This document shows positions 8,087 through 15,481 of a DNA stretch of 64,000 nt, one piece after another. Each line of letters begins with the position of its first letter. Position 1 is the first letter of the stretch. Source of the DNA: JAJDFU01 sp964640855 (lineage in GTDB: Bacteria > Bacteroidota > Bacteroidia > Chitinophagales > Saprospiraceae); contig CAZXIX010000009.1 in assembly GCA_964640855.1 (NCBI GenBank), forward strand, positions 1 through 64,000, written 5' to 3'. Both the position numbers and the translations under genes were made by a program. Under the pieces are notes generated by a model, which was given only the letters and a program-made list of their open reading frames with translations, was not told where the DNA came from and did no database searches.

Positions 8087-8977
8087 ATGAAAAATAAATT
8101 CAGCCGAGCCCTGGTCGCTCTCGACCTGTCGTCAATGGATAAAGAACTGATCCGCTATATCTCCGAGGCCTACGCCCAGCTCGAGATCAAGCGCGTCTAC
8201 TTCGTCCACATCATGCCGGATTTTACGGCTCCTAGAAAAGAAGACCCCCGTTTTCAAAAGCTCTTTAACCCCGAGGAGCCTTTGGATGAAAAAATCCGCC
8301 AACGCATTCAGGAGCAGGTTGACGAGATCCTGGGCCAGCCGGAAGGGCTGGAAGTCGTTGTCAATGTGATCGAGGGCAAGCCCTATCAAAAACTGATGCA
8401 CTGGCTGGAGGTGAAGGAGGCCAATCTGCTTATCCTGGGCAAAAAACCGGATTCCGAAGGGAGTGGGATTACGGCCAAGCGCGTAGCCCGGCATGCCCAC
8501 TGTCACGTCTTGCTGGTGGCACCCAGAGCGCGCGGCCAGTGGCGAAAACTCCTTGCCCCCATCGACTTTTCGACCCACTCTGCCCAGGCACTCCAATTTG
8601 CCTTCCAGGCCCGGCAAAAAGACCCCGAACTGGAAGTACAAGGCCTTTATATTGTTGAAATGCCGATGGAAGATTATTATTATGCCAAACCAAGCTATCC
8701 CGGCTACAGATCCGTCTTGTTGGAATCGGCCCGGGAAGCTTTTCAAAGTTTCATGAAGTCCAACCGGTTGGATACAGCTGAGCTGGAAATGGACTTTGTG
8801 GAGAATGATTACGGAAATGTGTCCGGCCACATCGCCGAGTATGCCAAAAATGAGCAGCCTGACCTGCTGGTGGTGGGAGCTCAGGGCCATTCGGCTATGG
8901 ATCGTTTCCTGTTCGGCAGCGTCACCGAAAAACTGCTCGAAAAAGTAAAGGGACTGACGGTCATGCTGATCCGTTAG
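8087..8977 (+). CDS. Universal stress protein, two tandem UspA domains
   Basis: 296 residues; two UspA domains. Here the pattern is the reverse of the upstream gene: the first domain has a degenerate nucleotide site (ILGKKPDSEGSGITAKRVAR), while the second carries an intact G-x2-G-x9-G-S (GAQGHSAMDRFLFGS). Short gap (10 bp) to the preceding usp gene suggests co-transcription, and the two products could form a mixed dimer in which each supplies one nucleotide site (inference). Starts with ATG MKNKFSRALVALDLSS, the normal beginning of the first beta strand. Confidence 0.88.
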   Translation: MKNKFSRALVALDLSSMDKELIRYISEAYAQLEIKRVYFVHIMPDFTAPRKEDPRFQKLFNPEEPLDEKIRQRIQEQVDEILGQPEGLEVVVNVIEGKPYQKLMHWLEVKEANLLILGKKPDSEGSGITAKRVARHAHCHVLLVAPRARGQWRKLLAPIDFSTHSAQALQFAFQARQKDPELEVQGLYIVEMPMEDYYYAKPSYPGYRSVLLESAREAFQSFMKSNRLDTAELEMDFVENDYGNVSGHIAEYAKNEQPDLLVVGAQGHSAMDRFLFGSVTEKLLEKVKGLTVMLIR

Positions 8978-9091
8978 GGAAAGAAAAAAATCACGCCCGG
9001 GCCCATGTCGGCGGGGCGCATTACATAACCGAAGCCGGAAACCAAGTTGCTCGCCGGAGCATCCGCTAGCCGGCATCTAATCCAGAAGGCT

Positions 9092-10000
9092 ATGTTACCG
9101 GCATTTCATCATTATTACAAAGACCTGAAGAAAAATTTTCATCAGTTGTACAACGACTTGTTGCACGATTGCGAAGTGGAGACCGTTCACCAGTTCCGGC
9201 TCAATCTCAAACGGCAACTTGGGTTCTACAAGCTGTTGCAAATCCTTTTCGATGATTTCATAGCAGAAGAGACCTTTGCCCAATATATTCCTCTCTACAA
9301 AATGGCGGGAAAAGTCCGGGATATCCAGGTGGAGAAAAAAGTGGTTGGCCGAGACGAGGACCTTTTGCTTATGGAAAAGCGTTTTACTCTTTGGCTGGAG
9401 GAAAAAGAGCAGAACCGGATTTTTCAGCTGCAGCAGTTGGGAGCTACTTCTTCCCTGGCCCCCATACACGAACTGGAGGAGCAGGTGAGCCAAAAGCTGA
9501 TGCACTTAAGCCCGGATTTGCTGGAAGAGCGCCTGCCTCAGTATTTTTCCCGGCAGATAAGAAGCTTGCAACAGCATCTGAAGCGGAAAAGACGGCTGGC
9601 TTTGCACGACCTGAGAAAGGAGGTCAAGGAATTGTATTACAATTTGCAGTTGATGGATCAATTGCTTGAGGGAAAGCGCTTGCCTAAGAAAACCATGTCG
9701 AGCCTCGATCTGTGGCAACAGATCCTCGGCCGGTGGCACGATTACGATTTTATCCTCAATCGCATTCGCCAGAAAAGAGAACCTTGCCCTAAAGTCGTCC
9801 GCAAGCAGTACGAAATGCGGCATCGCTTTTTTGAAAAACAGATCCGCCGGCGCAGGTCAGAATTGCAGGACCTGCTCAAGCAACTGAAAATCGAATTGGT
9901 AAACCTCTGGCCGGAATTTGAAATGCCGGAAGGGATGCCACAGAAACGAAGGGCTCACCCATCTGTTCCGCAAAAAAATATTCAGGAAGGATACTTCTGA
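9092..10000 (+). CDS. CHAD domain protein
   Basis: 302 residues, largely helical and very basic. Two copies of the CHAD helical repeat are recognisable by the conserved His/Arg/Lys helices: VHQFRLNLKRQLGFYKLL near residue 32 and LHDLRKEVKELYYNLQLM in the second half, with LWQQILGRWHDYDFILNRI after it. CHAD proteins bind polyphosphate through this basic pore and are found on polyP granules; they are often next to CYTH phosphatases, which are absent here. The frame runs back to a TTG at 9047, but ATG at 9092 (MLPAFHHYYK) is better placed. It lies between usp genes and cbpA. Confidence 0.85.
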   Translation: MLPAFHHYYKDLKKNFHQLYNDLLHDCEVETVHQFRLNLKRQLGFYKLLQILFDDFIAEETFAQYIPLYKMAGKVRDIQVEKKVVGRDEDLLLMEKRFTLWLEEKEQNRIFQLQQLGATSSLAPIHELEEQVSQKLMHLSPDLLEERLPQYFSRQIRSLQQHLKRKRRLALHDLRKEVKELYYNLQLMDQLLEGKRLPKKTMSSLDLWQQILGRWHDYDFILNRIRQKREPCPKVVRKQYEMRHRFFEKQIRRRRSELQDLLKQLKIELVNLWPEFEMPEGMPQKRRAHPSVPQKNIQEGYF

Positions 10001-10006
10001 CCGGTT

Positions 10007-10933
10007 ATGGATTTTATTGATTACTACCAGGTGTTGGGTGTACCCAAACAGGCTTCCACCGAAGAGATTAAAAAAGCCTATCGAAAGCTGGCCCGAAAGT
10101 ACCACCCGGATGTAAATCCCGGGGACAAGGAAGCGGAAGCGAAATTCAAGCAGGCGAACGAAGCGCACGAGGTACTTTCCGATCCGGAAAAACGCAAAAA
10201 GTACGATCAGTACGGCAAGGATTGGGAACATGCCGAAGCTTTTGAGCAGGCCCGAAGACAACAACAAAGCCAATCGGGGCAACGCTTTGGGTCCGGTGGA
10301 TTTACTTATTCCGGGGAGGGCGATTTTTCTGACTTTTTCGAACAGTTCTTTGGAGGCGGGGATCCTTTTGCCGGGGAGCGTTCGGGTTTCGGCCGGGGTC
10401 GTCGGCGCTCTTTCAAGGGACAGGATTTCGAAGCCGAACTCCATTTATCCCTCAAGGACGTACTGGAGGACAGGAAGCAGGTGCTGACCGTCAACGGAAA
10501 CCATATACGCCTGACCATTCCGGCGGGCGTGCGCGACGGGCAAACCATTCGGATCAAGGAACAGGGCGGGCCGGGTTTCGAAGGCGGGCCTGCGGGCGAC
10601 CTGCTGATCACTTTCCGCATCGCTGAAGCACCGGGATTCCGGCGCGAGGGAGATGATCTGCATACCGAACACCAGATCGATCTTTTCACGGCGCTTCTGG
10701 GAGGTACCGCAGAGATCGAAACCCTACAGGGGAAGGTCGCCATGAAAATCCCTCCCGGTACTTCCGGCGGAAAGGTCTTGCGCCTCAAGGGAAAAGGCGT
10801 ACAGGTCTACAAACGCCCTGGGGCCTTCGGAGACCTGTACGTACGACTGGCCGTCGATATCCCGACCCGGCTCTCCGAAGAGGAAAAAGAGCTGATCCGA
10901 AACTGGCAGCATATTCGTAATCGTCAAGTTTAG
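10007..10933 (+). CDS. cbpA: CbpA-type DnaJ co-chaperone
   Basis: 308 residues. J domain at 1-70 with HPD at 33-35 (KYHPDVNPGD), a Gly/Phe/Ser-rich linker (about 80-135), then two C-terminal beta-barrel domains for substrate binding (LHLSLKDVLEDRKQVL, GGPGFEGGPAGDLLITF, KIPPGTSGGKVLRLKGKG). No CxxCxGxG zinc repeats, so it is a class B/CbpA type rather than DnaJ. It would stimulate DnaK. The gene begins 6 bp after the CHAD gene and is followed after 4 bp by cbpM, the usual specific inhibitor of CbpA, which confirms the call. Confidence 0.93.
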   Translation: MDFIDYYQVLGVPKQASTEEIKKAYRKLARKYHPDVNPGDKEAEAKFKQANEAHEVLSDPEKRKKYDQYGKDWEHAEAFEQARRQQQSQSGQRFGSGGFTYSGEGDFSDFFEQFFGGGDPFAGERSGFGRGRRRSFKGQDFEAELHLSLKDVLEDRKQVLTVNGNHIRLTIPAGVRDGQTIRIKEQGGPGFEGGPAGDLLITFRIAEAPGFRREGDDLHTEHQIDLFTALLGGTAEIETLQGKVAMKIPPGTSGGKVLRLKGKGVQVYKRPGAFGDLYVRLAVDIPTRLSEEEKELIRNWQHIRNRQV

Positions 10934-10937
10934 CGAC

Positions 10938-11225
10938 ATGTCAGAATATACTTACATTACCCTCCGAAAGTTCTGTGAATTCCACGAAGTAGAATCCCGC
11001 TGGGTGGAGGAGATCATTGACTTCGGCCTGATCACCCCGCTCCGGATCGAAAACCAGCTTTGCATCCAGAAAGAGGACCTGCCCCAACTGGAGACCATGT
11101 TGAGGTTGCGGATCCAACTGGAGATCAATCCGGCTGGCATAGAAACGATCATGCATATGCGAGATAAAATCGAAAAACTCAATCAGCGGCTTCATGAACT
11201 CGAGAGCCGGTTAGGCAGAACCTGA
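10938..11225 (+). CDS. cbpM: Chaperone modulator CbpM
   Basis: 95 residues with a MerR-like helix-turn-helix fold used here for protein binding (YITLRKFCEFHEVESRWVEE, IDFGLITPLR) and a C-terminal coiled coil (IMHMRDKIEKLNQRLHELESRL). In E. coli, CbpM binds the J domain of CbpA and blocks both its DnaK stimulation and its DNA binding. Position directly after cbpA, length, and the closing helix agree with the family. No DNA target need be sought for it. Confidence 0.9.
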   Translation: MSEYTYITLRKFCEFHEVESRWVEEIIDFGLITPLRIENQLCIQKEDLPQLETMLRLRIQLEINPAGIETIMHMRDKIEKLNQRLHELESRLGRT

Positions 11226-11248
11226 AGTCACCTCCGAGATCCTTGTCC

Positions 11249-11776
11249 ATGAACCAACCATCCGAAATTCCATCTCCCGTATTGATACTGATCTCCGGTT
11301 TGCCCGGTTCCGGAAAAACCACCTTCGCCCAGGCCTTATCCAAACGATTGAACGCCAGCCACGTGAACACGGATATTATCCGGCATCAAACCGGACTTCT
11401 GGGCAAGTACGATACCCCCACCAAGCATAAGATCTATTTTGTACTCCACGAAAACACTCGCTCAGGCCTGAAGGACGGGAAAGTCGTGCTCGTAGACGCT
11501 ACCTTCTTCAAAGAAGAACTTCGCCAGCCCTTTTACGATATGGCCAAAGAAGTGGGTTGCCCGGTCAAACTGATTTACCTGGAAGCCAACGAAAAAGCTA
11601 TCGCCCGGCGCATGGAATCAGAACGGGCCTATTCCGAAGCCGACTTCGAAGTCTACACCCGGATCCGGGAACAGTTCGAACCCATCCAAAAGCCCTTTTT
11701 GCATTTGCATACCGATCAGATGAACCTCGAGGAGATGGTCAATACGGCAGTAGAATACCTCAACGCGGGCGCATGA
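11249..11776 (+). CDS. P-loop kinase/ATPase of the COG0645 type
   Basis: 175 residues. Walker A GLPGSGKT at 17-24, preceded by the hydrophobic strand PVLILIS; HVNTDIIRHQTG and VVLVDATFFKEELRQPF follow as in gluconate-kinase/zeta-toxin-like kinases; LID arginines at IARRMESERAYSEADFEVY. In many bacteria this domain is the C-terminal half of a bifunctional phosphotransferase/ATP-binding protein found in stress-gene clusters; here it is a separate gene placed before the other half, with an ATGA overlap at 11773-11776. Substrate unknown. A TTG six bases upstream is possible, but ATG at 11249 is preferred. Confidence 0.8.
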   Translation: MNQPSEIPSPVLILISGLPGSGKTTFAQALSKRLNASHVNTDIIRHQTGLLGKYDTPTKHKIYFVLHENTRSGLKDGKVVLVDATFFKEELRQPFYDMAKEVGCPVKLIYLEANEKAIARRMESERAYSEADFEVYTRIREQFEPIQKPFLHLHTDQMNLEEMVNTAVEYLNAGA

Positions 11777-12801
11777 ACAGAAGTCAGATCGAAAATATCC
11801 TGGTAAACGGAGAACTCCCCGGCTCCGGAGCCCGGGGAAAATTGCTGGAAACCCATATTTCCTGGGTCTTGCTGAGCGGACCCTACGCCCTCAAGATCAA
11901 AAAACCGGTCACTTTTTCCTTCCTTGACTTCGGCACGCTCCAAGCCAGAAAGCACTTCCTGGAAGAAGAACTCCGGCTCAACCGACGGCTGGCACCAGCG
12001 ATCTACCTCGACATCCTACCCATTGTTCAGCAGGAAAGAGGCCGCCTGGCCATCGGCCATCAGCCGGACACCGACCGCCCCGTGCAGGACTATTGCCTGC
12101 GCATGAAGCGCCTGGACAGCACAATGCAATTGGATTATTTGCTCCGCGAAGGGGAGGTCGAAATCGATCGACTGGAGAGACTGGCTCTTATTCTGGCCCG
12201 ATTCCACCAAAATACGGATGCCGTGCGGCACGAAAACCCGGCCGAACGGGAAACAGCGCGATACCAGGACCTGGAGGTCATCTTCCCCCTGATCCATTCG
12301 CATTTTTCGGAGGCAGAAATAAAAGACCTGCGGGCCTCCCTGCCTTTTGTAGAAGGATTTCTATCCCACCGGGCAGACAGGCTCGCACAGAGACAGGACC
12401 GGGGCTGGGTCATCGACGGGCATGGAGACCTGCATTCCGGCAACATCTTCTTGCTGGAGGAACCCATCGTTTTCGACTGCATCGAATTTGACCCCGACCT
12501 CAGGCAACTGGATATTTTAAACGAACTGGGCTTCTTCCTGATGGATCTGGATTTTCACGAACGGGGTGACCTGGGTTCTGTTTTTCTGGAAGCCTACCTC
12601 CAGGCTTACTCCATAATTGAAAACGAAACCGATCGCGAACTGCTCCTTTATTTCAAAATGTACCGGGCCAACGTAAGACTTAAAGTCACAGCCCTGGGCA
12701 TGAATGCCGAACAAACCGAACCGGAAACGTTGGAAAAAATCAAGGGATTTGCCCGTCTTTTACTGTCCTATTTCCGCCAACTGAAAGCGTTGGAAGCCTA
12801 A
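11773..12801 (+). CDS. Phosphotransferase-fold kinase of the COG2187 type
   Basis: 342 residues with the aminoglycoside-phosphotransferase/choline-kinase fold: the catalytic loop HGDLHSGNIF begins at about residue 217 and the metal-binding FDCIEFDPDLR follows. The N-terminal lobe contains YALKIKKPVTF, with a lysine in the beta-3 position. Family members (COG2187) have no proven antibiotic substrate, so this should not be read as a resistance gene. The start at 11773 overlaps the stop of the P-loop kinase gene (ATGA), which indicates translational coupling. A longer frame to 11557 is only the read-through of the neighbour's other frame. Confidence 0.82.
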   Translation: MNRSQIENILVNGELPGSGARGKLLETHISWVLLSGPYALKIKKPVTFSFLDFGTLQARKHFLEEELRLNRRLAPAIYLDILPIVQQERGRLAIGHQPDTDRPVQDYCLRMKRLDSTMQLDYLLREGEVEIDRLERLALILARFHQNTDAVRHENPAERETARYQDLEVIFPLIHSHFSEAEIKDLRASLPFVEGFLSHRADRLAQRQDRGWVIDGHGDLHSGNIFLLEEPIVFDCIEFDPDLRQLDILNELGFFLMDLDFHERGDLGSVFLEAYLQAYSIIENETDRELLLYFKMYRANVRLKVTALGMNAEQTEPETLEKIKGFARLLLSYFRQLKALEA

Positions 12802-12807
12802 AAAAAA

Positions 12808-12827
12808 GAGCATCCTTGCGGATGCTC
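12808..12827. terminator. Hairpin after the kinase pair, 8-bp stem
   Basis: GAGCATCC (12808-12815), loop TTGC, GGATGCTC (12820-12827) is a perfect stem placed six bases after the stop codon at 12801. It is preceded by eight A on the plus strand and has no T-run after it, so it would be a classical intrinsic terminator only for minus-strand transcripts; for the plus-strand operon it may act as a 3'-end stem. It marks the end of the first half of the stress cluster. Confidence 0.5.
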
Positions 12828-13042
12828 CCAACAGCATATTCCCTTTAAAAATCACCTGAAAGAAATGATAGCTCTTCCGAGCCTTCTTTCAACGCGAAAT
12901 ATAGCTTTAGGAGGGCCCCCTGTCATTGACAATGATCACTGTCTTACGAGACTTTTCTCAATGGCTTTCTTTCAGGAATCCGTGCCCTTCATACAAATTT
13001 GCATTTTTTTCCGCCCGGGTTCTATACCCTGCCGGGATGTTG

Positions 13043-13051
13043 TATCTTTTG
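13043..13051 (+). promoter_or_regulatory. Candidate -7 box TATCTTTTG before the third universal stress protein gene
   Basis: The nine bases are identical to those at 7141-7149 before the first usp operon. It is 10-34 bp upstream of the possible ATG starts at 13061, 13073 and 13085 and therefore argues against the longer frame that begins at 12926. A -33 TTG at the ideal distance is not obvious. Confidence 0.4.
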
Positions 13052-13084
13052 TTGATTTCAATGCCGAATCCTATGTCTGAATCC

Positions 13085-13930
13085 ATGAGAATACTCCTCC
13101 CCACCGATTTTAGCGAAACTGCGCAGAACGCTTATGTTTTTGCCCTTTCCCTGGCCCAGGCCCTGGAGGGAGAACTGGAACTCCTGCATGTGGTCTATCC
13201 CGAATACGCCAATATGGATCTGCCGGTAGTATCCACCAAAGACACCCGGGTAAAGGTTGAATTGGCCCGGGCGGCCATCGAGGCTTTCGTCGAGTTGGGA
13301 AGAGCGCGCCTTCAATTGGAAAACGAAAAGGTCGATCTTCCAGAGATCAGGACCGAAGTGGAAGTAGGGCTTCCTCCGGCGACGATCATGCGGGTGGCCG
13401 GTCGGGACCACATCCAAATGATCGTCATGGGTACACGCGGCGAGCATTCCCTGCTCGAAAAAACCTTCGGCAGCGTTACCACCGGTGTGTTGGCTAAATC
13501 CAAACTCCCGGTCCTGATCATCCCGGAAGAGGCTCGTTTCAACAGTTTCCGCTCCATAGCCGTAGCTACCGAACTTCGCCCGGAAGAATTCGAACCTCTG
13601 ATCGCCATCCTGGAACTCCTCTCGCCTCTGGATGCAGAATTCCGGCTGGTCCACGTCCACGACCCCAAACGGGGCGTCGCCCGGGAAGAAGAATCTCTGC
13701 AAAGGCTGCAGAAACTCTTTAGCAATTACGGCAAGGAAAGCCCGGCCGTTTTGAAAATCGGTCCGGAAAACGTGGTCGAAGCGCTGGAAGACTTCACCGA
13801 GACCTACCAGACCGATATGATGGTCATGCTCAGTTATCATCGAACCCTCTGGGAACGCCTGTTTTACCGCAGCAAGACCCGGCAAATGCTCTTCCAGAGT
13901 AAAGTACCCCTGTTCATTTACCCGGCCTGA
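13085..13930 (+). CDS. Universal stress protein, two tandem UspA domains
   Basis: About 281 residues from MRILLPTDFSETAQNA. The first UspA domain has an intact ATP motif (GTRGEHSLLEKTFGS, G-x2-G-x9-G-S); the second (from FRSIAVATEL) has none (SYHRTLWERLFYRSKTR). Third Usp gene of the cluster and the second with the N-terminal site retained. ATG at 13073 or 13061 would add four to eight residues. The next gene starts 4 bp after the stop, so the reductase and deacetylase genes are likely in the same transcript. Confidence 0.86.
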   Translation: MRILLPTDFSETAQNAYVFALSLAQALEGELELLHVVYPEYANMDLPVVSTKDTRVKVELARAAIEAFVELGRARLQLENEKVDLPEIRTEVEVGLPPATIMRVAGRDHIQMIVMGTRGEHSLLEKTFGSVTTGVLAKSKLPVLIIPEEARFNSFRSIAVATELRPEEFEPLIAILELLSPLDAEFRLVHVHDPKRGVAREEESLQRLQKLFSNYGKESPAVLKIGPENVVEALEDFTETYQTDMMVMLSYHRTLWERLFYRSKTRQMLFQSKVPLFIYPA

Positions 13931-13934
13931 TCCC

Positions 13935-14480
13935 ATGCCCGAGCGTCAGGTCATACTCTACGCTGCCGTCAGCCTGGATGGCTACATCGCGGATTCGGAA
14001 GGGAAAGTGGAATGGCTGTCCGATCCGGCTTTCCGAATCCAACAGGAAGATTTCGGATACCAAGCATTTTTCGATTCCATCGACACCACCCTGATGGGCT
14101 ACAAAACCTATGAGGACATCCTGGGATTTGATCTGCCTTTTCCCTATTTGAATAAGGTCAATTATGTTTTCAGCCGCCGGGAACGGCCGGCCGGGAAATG
14201 GGTCCGGATCGTACATTCCGGGATCCCTGAATTCGTCCGCTCCCTGAAGGCACAAAAGGGAAAACACCTTTGGCTGGTGGGAGGGGCTCAGATGAACGCC
14301 TTCTTTCTGGCCCACGGCTTGATCGACCGGATCATACTGACCGTTGCCCCTTTGGTCCTTGGCAAGGGAATCCCTGTTTTCAACGGTGCATCCTCCATCC
14401 ATTACCTGAAACGCATGGAAACCAGGTCCTTCGATAAAGGTTGGGTACAATTGATCTATGATTTGAGAAAAGGAAGCTAA
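13935..14480 (+). CDS. Dihydrofolate reductase-like (RibD C-terminal domain) reductase
   Basis: 181 residues of the RibD_C/DHFR-like fold: VILYAAVSLDGYIADSEG at the N-terminus, TTLMGYKTYEDILGF, then GKHLWLVGGAQMNAFFL for NADPH binding and LTVAPLVLGKGIPVF. This family (YyaP/YwjB-like) is NAD(P)H-dependent, but its substrate is usually unknown; it is not the folate enzyme FolA. It is common in stress clusters with Usp genes. The stop overlaps the next start by one base (TAATG at 14478-14482). Confidence 0.8.
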   Translation: MPERQVILYAAVSLDGYIADSEGKVEWLSDPAFRIQQEDFGYQAFFDSIDTTLMGYKTYEDILGFDLPFPYLNKVNYVFSRRERPAGKWVRIVHSGIPEFVRSLKAQKGKHLWLVGGAQMNAFFLAHGLIDRIILTVAPLVLGKGIPVFNGASSIHYLKRMETRSFDKGWVQLIYDLRKGS

Positions 14481-15466
14481 TGCAATCGACTGCCCCTACC
14501 CATGGAGACATACCCGTCTTGTTTCATCCGGTTGTGCTGGAACACAAAACCGGCATGCACCCGGAGAACCCCAAGCGCCTTTTGGCTTTCGAGCACCTTC
14601 CGCCTTGTCCCCTCTTTAATGGAGAGGAGTTTCTGGAATTGGTACACCGCCCGGAGTACATAGAGCGCGTGCGTCTGGCTTGTCAGACCGGTGGCCACCT
14701 GGATGGAGACACGGTTGTTTCACCCGGTTCGCTAAAAGCGGCCTTGCACTCCGTCGGAGCTACGGTAGAGGCTTCGCGGGTGGGAGGTTTTGCCCTTGTC
14801 CGCCCCCCCGGTCATCATGCCTATCCCAACCGCGCCAGCGGATTTTGCCTGTTCAACAACATAGCCATTGCCGCCGAGCGCCTCGCCCGGGCCGGAAAAA
14901 GGGTCCTGATCCTCGATATCGACGGCCACCTGGGCGACGGTACCTCGCACATATTCTATGAAGATGACCGGGTCATGTTCTGGTCGTTGCATCAATACCC
15001 AGCCTATCCCGGGCATGGTTTCGTGGACGAGATCGGCAGCGGAAAGGGCGCAGGATTTACGCTGAATGTGCCGCTGCCGCCGGGAAGCGGAGACGACATT
15101 CTGGAAAAAGCCTTCAGCACCTTCCTCCCGGTAGCCCTCCAGTTCGAGCCGGATGTTTTGGCTCTTTCCGCCGGGTTTGACAGCCACCAGTACGACCTGC
15201 TGCTGGATCTGAAATGCAGTGCGAACGCTTTTTACTACCTGGGCAAGGAGATCCGGGCCCATTTTCCCCAACTCTTTGCCTGCCTGGAAGGAGGCTATCA
15301 CGTCGAGGAAATGAAAAACTGCTTTGATGCCCTGCTTGCTGGCCTGAACGGAAAAGAAAACCCTTCCACTGAGGAAGTTACCCAGTCCGGGCTCCGGGTT
15401 TGGGAAACCTTCGAGATCAACCTGTATGCCGGACTGGCAAGGTTGAGGCCGTTCTGGAAGGTTTGA
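14480..15466 (+). CDS. Histone deacetylase/acetylpolyamine amidohydrolase family protein
   Basis: 328 residues. All catalytic positions of the arginase-fold Zn deacetylases are present: the paired H112-H113 (RPPGHHAY), Zn ligands D148 and H150 (DIDGHLGDGT), Zn ligand D234 (SAGFDSH), and Y273 in CLEGGYH, which is the transition-state tyrosine. Bacterial relatives deacetylate acetyl-polyamines, acetoin-related substrates or acetyl-lysine; substrate cannot be told from sequence. The second conserved His of the canonical DxHHGNGT is Leu here, seen in several bacterial members. Its co-location with stress proteins, and an acyl-CoA synthetase/GNAT fusion 9 kb on, suggest a role in reversing acylation (inference). 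Confidence 0.85.
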   Translation: MQSTAPTHGDIPVLFHPVVLEHKTGMHPENPKRLLAFEHLPPCPLFNGEEFLELVHRPEYIERVRLACQTGGHLDGDTVVSPGSLKAALHSVGATVEASRVGGFALVRPPGHHAYPNRASGFCLFNNIAIAAERLARAGKRVLILDIDGHLGDGTSHIFYEDDRVMFWSLHQYPAYPGHGFVDEIGSGKGAGFTLNVPLPPGSGDDILEKAFSTFLPVALQFEPDVLALSAGFDSHQYDLLLDLKCSANAFYYLGKEIRAHFPQLFACLEGGYHVEEMKNCFDALLAGLNGKENPSTEEVTQSGLRVWETFEINLYAGLARLRPFWKV

Positions 15467-15481
15467 AAAAGGAAGATAGGC

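Noticed and set aside
11773..12801. Annotation as an aminoglycoside-resistance phosphotransferase
   Set aside because: The COG2187-type sequence and its gene neighbourhood point to a stress-cluster kinase of unknown substrate, not to a known resistance enzyme.
12926..13084. Longer N-terminus for the third Usp protein
   Set aside because: The added 53 residues are not conserved and overlap a candidate -7 box at 13043-13051.
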